This document shows, piece by piece, positions 5,618-7,600 of a stretch of 7,600 nt of DNA. Source of the DNA: Cyanobacteria bacterium UBA11153 (GTDB lineage: Bacteria > Cyanobacteriota > Cyanobacteriia > Cyanobacteriales > Coleofasciculaceae). The notes beneath the pieces were generated by a model. The model did not search any database and was not told the origin of the DNA. It was given only the letters and a program-made list of their open reading frames with translations. Within the stretch, counting starts at the first letter, position 1. Each line of letters begins with the position of its first letter. A program made the position numbers and the translations under genes. The stretch is taken from positions 22,796-30,395 of the forward strand of contig DOIX01000274.1 in assembly GCA_003511885.1 (NCBI GenBank), given 5' to 3'.

Positions 5618-6682
5618 CTATTTTTCTTTACTTAATAAATCTTTGAGAGTTACACCAACTTGAGAACCTTTCCCTTCAAAGATTGAACCCACTTTCCCGG
5701 ATTGGAATCGCTTCTGGACTTGAGCAATCAGATCGTCAGGGAGAGGGACATAACCCACTTCCGAGATCAGTTTCTTGTTAGCCGTATTAAGTTGAAACTC
5801 AACAAAAGCTTTAACTTCTGGACGAGATGCAGCTTCCTTCTTCACATAAAAGAATTCTGGACGAGATAGAGGCTGATAAGTACCATCATTAATAGTAGCT
5901 TCAGTAGGCTTAATACAACCCTTACCCGCATCAATTGCCACTAACTTTAACTTATCTTGGTTATTTTGGTAATAGGCAAAGCCAAAAAACCCTAATCCGT
6001 TTTTATCGTTAGCGACACCCTGAACTAAAGTATTATCATCTTCACTAGCCGTGTAGTCGCCTCTACTTTTCCCTTCCTCACCTACAACAGCTTTAGTGAA
6101 GAAGTCATAAGTACCGGAGTCAGTACCAGCACCGTAAAGAGTCAAGTCTTGATTTGGGAACTGAGGATTCACCTGATTCCACTTCTTAATTTTACCCTGA
6201 GCGGCAGGTTCCCACATCTTTTTGAGTTCTTCAACTTTGAGACACTCTATTTTACTGTCCTTGTTGACTACGACAGAGATACCATCAAAAGAAATCGGCA
6301 ATTCAATATACTCAACCTTACCCTTAGCACAAAGTTCCGTCTCTTCCGGCTTAATTGGGCGAGAGGCATTAGAGATATCAGTTTCACCATTGCAGAATTT
6401 CTTGAAACCACCCCCCGTACCCGATGAACCAACAGTTACCCTCACGCCAGAATTAGCTTTCTGAAACTCTTCCGCCATAGCCTCAGAAATGGGAAACACT
6501 GTACTTGAGCCATCGACCTTCACTTCACCAGACAAGCCACCTGCGCCTGATGTAGAACCTTCAGCGCCGGGACTGCCACCCGCTTCCCCAGAGGGTTGAT
6601 TTCCACCACCACAAGCCCCCAGTCCCACCACTAGAGCGATTAGAGATACCAGGGATATTAAACGAGTCTTTTGAGACAACAT
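5618..6682 (-). CDS. pstS: phosphate-binding lipoprotein PstS
   Basis: PstS captures inorganic phosphate outside the cytoplasmic membrane and delivers it to PstCA. The 354-residue precursor has a lipoprotein signal: basic N terminus, hydrophobic core 9-20, and LGAC with Cys24 as the lipidated residue, followed by a Gly/Ser-rich tether (25-50). Expected ligand loops are in order: VDGSSTVFP (56-64), GSSGTGGGF (85-93), [10 protein letters not shown] (101-110) and [10 protein letters not shown] (186-195). This is the PstS type common in cyanobacteria, related to SphX. The start is ATG at 6682; only a weak purine stretch (GAAGAA) precedes it. It is the first gene of the cluster and the only one with a visible Pho box, so it should respond most directly to phosphate starvation. 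SphX is the main alternative name, since the two are close homologues. Confidence 0.95.
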   Translation of the reverse strand: MLSQKTRLISLVSLIALVVGLGACGGGNQPSGEAGGSPGAEGSTSGAGGLSGEVKVDGSSTVFPISEAMAEEFQKANSGVRVTVGSSGTGGGFKKFCNGETDISNASRPIKPEETELCAKGKVEYIELPISFDGISVVVNKDSKIECLKVEELKKMWEPAAQGKIKKWNQVNPQFPNQDLTLYGAGTDSGTYDFFTKAVVGEEGKSRGDYTASEDDNTLVQGVANDKNGLGFFGFAYYQNNQDKLKLVAIDAGKGCIKPTEATINDGTYQPLSRPEFFYVKKEAASRPEVKAFVEFQLNTANKKLISEVGYVPLPDDLIAQVQKRFQSGKVGSIFEGKGSQVGVTLKDLLSKEK

Positions 6683-6735
6683 GGGAGTTCTTCGAGTCTT
6701 TGTTATGGTTCACGTAACAGCACTTTACCGCCTCA

Positions 6736-6777
6736 GTGTAAAGCCAAGGTTAAGGAACTGATTAAGCTTAGGTTAAG
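6736..6777 (-). promoter_or_regulatory. Pho box upstream of pstS
   Basis: On the minus strand there are four 8-mers: CTTAACCT (6777-6770), CTTAATCA (6766-6759), CTTAACCT (6754-6747) and a weaker CTTTACAC (6743-6736). The spacers are 3, 4 and 3 nt, so the units fall 11-12 nt apart, about one helical turn. Tandem CTTAACCT-type repeats are the known binding sites of SphR/PhoB-type regulators in cyanobacteria. The fourth unit includes TTTACA, a fair -35 match. No clear -10 follows at 17 nt. The box ends 53 nt before the pstS start. Confidence 0.88.
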
Positions 6778-6828
6778 GAAATATTAATTTGCTAATTAAA
6801 GTATTTTCAAGCTCAAGATTTTTGTAAA

Positions 6829-6843
6829 AATTGTAGTACAATT
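6829..6843. promoter_or_regulatory. perfect 15-bp palindrome, operator-like
   Basis: AATTGTA-G-TACAATT is perfectly symmetric. It lies about 50 bp from the Pho box and about 300 bp from bioY. It does not match the NtcA spacing (GTA-N8-TAC) or the BirA operator as I remember them. It could be an operator for a regulator I cannot name, or a chance palindrome in AT-rich DNA. Confidence 0.3.
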
Positions 6844-6870
6844 ACCAGGCATTAATAAAAAGTTGATAAA

Positions 6871-6926
6871 GGGATTGGGGCTTCGGGGCTATTGGCTCGG
6901 GACTAGGGGCTGGGGATTGGGGGTGG
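6871..6926. repeat. heptamer (STRR-like) array upstream of bioY
   Basis: Eight consecutive heptamers can be read, for example GGGATTG, GGGCTTC, GGGACTA, GGGGCTG and GGGATTG again. All are G-rich on the plus strand except one (TTGGCTC). It is the longest of the four arrays in the window. Confidence 0.65.
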
Positions 6927-7081
6927 ATCTATCCATACATTTAGAAGCAGTGAGTTTTGAAGATAATTTGTTGTAAAAGGGATAAGGGGTGTCGCGGTTT
7001 CGTGCCCCTGGAAAAACTGTATGCTACCAGGTCGCTGGGATACCATATAAATCAAAAATCATGCCTCAAAACTCTCGATTG

Positions 7082-7089
7082 GCGATCGC
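7082..7089. repeat. HIP1 octamer GCGATCGC
   Basis: Third exact HIP1 copy, in the bioY upstream region. Confidence 0.8.
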
Positions 7090-7111
7090 AAAACATAACA
7101 CCGATCGGGTA

Positions 7112-7117
7112 TAGAAT
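7112..7117 (+). promoter_or_regulatory. possible bioY -10 element
   Basis: TAGAAT (5 of 6 to TATAAT) lies 27 nt before the bioY GTG, which would give a short leader. No acceptable -35 is seen at 16-18 nt, so support is weak. Confidence 0.25.
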
Positions 7118-7144
7118 GGAAAATTTGAGATATTTGCCATAAAC

Positions 7145-7600
7145 GTGTCTGCTCCGAATGAATTGATATGGGCGTTAATCGGTTTACTCCTGACAATCGG
7201 GGGAACTTTCCTGGAAGCATTCGTGACTAACCCCCCTTGGGATTGGTTCACTCACGGCCTCCAAACGGTATCACTGGGCGTAACCTGTCAAATCGGGGCT
7301 GTACTACTGGCTGGTTGTTTAGGCGGTAAAAATGCAGGTGCGCTTTCTCAAATAGCCTATATTGTCATTGGCTTAAACCTCCCTGTATTTGACCAAGGCG
7401 GTGGTTTAGGCTATTTGAAGGAACCTAGCTTCGGTTACCTTCTGGGTTTTATTGCAGGTGCGTGGGTTTGTGGTTTTCTGTCTTTTCGGATGCCACCGCG
7501 ATTAGAATCCCTAGCATTTAGCTGCATCTGCGGTCTTTTCACCGTTCATATATATGGTCTAGCTTATTTGCTAGTTTTCCCTGTATTTGACCAAGGCGGT
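7145..7600 (+). CDS. bioY: biotin transporter BioY (5' part, runs off the window)
   Basis: BioY is the small membrane substrate-binding (S) component for biotin uptake, working alone or with an energy-coupling (ECF) module. The 152 visible codons start at GTG (SAPNELIWALIGLL follows, matching the start I recall for cyanobacterial BioY). They encode hydrophobic segments near residues 8-26, 42-60, 67-78, 97-115 and 124-142. The family-typical LSQIAYIVIGL, LPVFDQGGGLGYL and FGYLLGFIAGAW are present. TAG at 7112-7114 closes the frame upstream, so GTG is the only conventional start; no strong ribosome-binding site is seen. A 23-nt segment encoding PVFDQGG recurs in frame at the window's right edge, which is unexpected there. 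The gene is divergent from pst and has no evident functional link to it. Confidence 0.9.
   Translation, partial: MSAPNELIWALIGLLLTIGGTFLEAFVTNPPWDWFTHGLQTVSLGVTCQIGAVLLAGCLGGKNAGALSQIAYIVIGLNLPVFDQGGGLGYLKEPSFGYLLGFIAGAWVCGFLSFRMPPRLESLAFSCICGLFTVHIYGLAYLLVFPVFDQGG
7380..7600 (+). repeat. 23-nt exact direct repeat within bioY
   Basis: Positions 7380-7402 and 7578-7600 are identical over 23 nt (TCCCTGTATTTGACCAAGGC plus GGT) and are 198 nt (66 codons) apart, in the same reading frame. Both encode PVFDQGG. The second copy ends exactly at the window edge, so the true repeat may be longer. Confidence 0.9.

Larger units (their letters stand above)
6683..7144. other. 462-nt divergent intergenic region between pstS and bioY
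   Basis: It contains the pstS Pho box, a 15-bp palindrome (6829-6843), a heptamer array (6871-6926), a HIP1 site (7082-7089) and a possible bioY -10 element. An open frame at 6957-7142 (plus strand, TTG start) has no ribosome-binding site and an unconvincing composition, so I do not call it. No RNA gene is evident. Confidence 0.55.

Noticed and set aside
6829..6846. Possible NtcA site around GTA...TAC near 6833
   Set aside because: The spacing between GTA and TAC is 7 nt (or 10 nt from the outer GTA), not the required 8, and no correctly placed -10 box follows.
6957..7142. 61-codon plus-strand ORF upstream of bioY
   Set aside because: It has a TTG start with no ribosome-binding site and no protein-like pattern, in a region with repeats and likely bioY promoter sequence.

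Overview
This window looks like part of a cyanobacterial chromosome, probably from a filamentous (Nostocales-like) strain. It carries a complete high-affinity phosphate ABC importer locus on the minus strand and the start of a biotin-transporter gene, bioY, on the plus strand. The cyanobacterial assignment rests on four things: a Pho box built from CTTAACCT-type 8-mers, three HIP1 octamers (GCGATCGC), four arrays of degenerate G-rich heptamers like the short tandem repeats (STRRs) of filamentous cyanobacteria, and the BioY sequence itself.

The phosphate locus reads right to left: pstS (6682-5618), pstC (5238-4315), pstA (4315-3395), a second pstS-family gene (3219-1984) and pstB (1526-696). 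The two lipoproteins would capture phosphate outside the cytoplasmic membrane. PstC and PstA form the channel and PstB is the ATPase. pstC and pstA overlap by one base (TAATG). The other junctions are unusually long for a pst operon (379, 175 and 457 nt). They hold stem-loops, heptamer arrays and possible internal promoters. The only Pho box I can see lies upstream of pstS. The most distinctive point is the second binding-protein gene between pstA and pstB. It has altered ligand loops and an insertion made of 9-residue (27-bp) tandem repeats.

Right of pstS, a 462-nt divergent intergenic region (6683-7144) holds the Pho box, a 15-bp perfect palindrome and a heptamer array. bioY starts at GTG 7145 and runs off the window. 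It contains a 23-nt exact in-frame direct repeat whose second copy ends at the last base of the window.

Left of pstB, about 700 nt hold no intact gene. I see a heptamer array, a short gene-tail remnant (about 451-567, plus strand) and a structured stretch (about 581-665) that resembles the right end of an IS200/IS605-type tnpB element. The far left 470 nt are AT-rich with a weak inverted repeat.

No phoU, sphS/sphR or second pstB lies in the window. Nothing here is clearly a new defence or mobile system. The points most worth checking are the interposed PstS paralogue with its repeat insertion, the bioY duplication and the possible tnpB-end relic.
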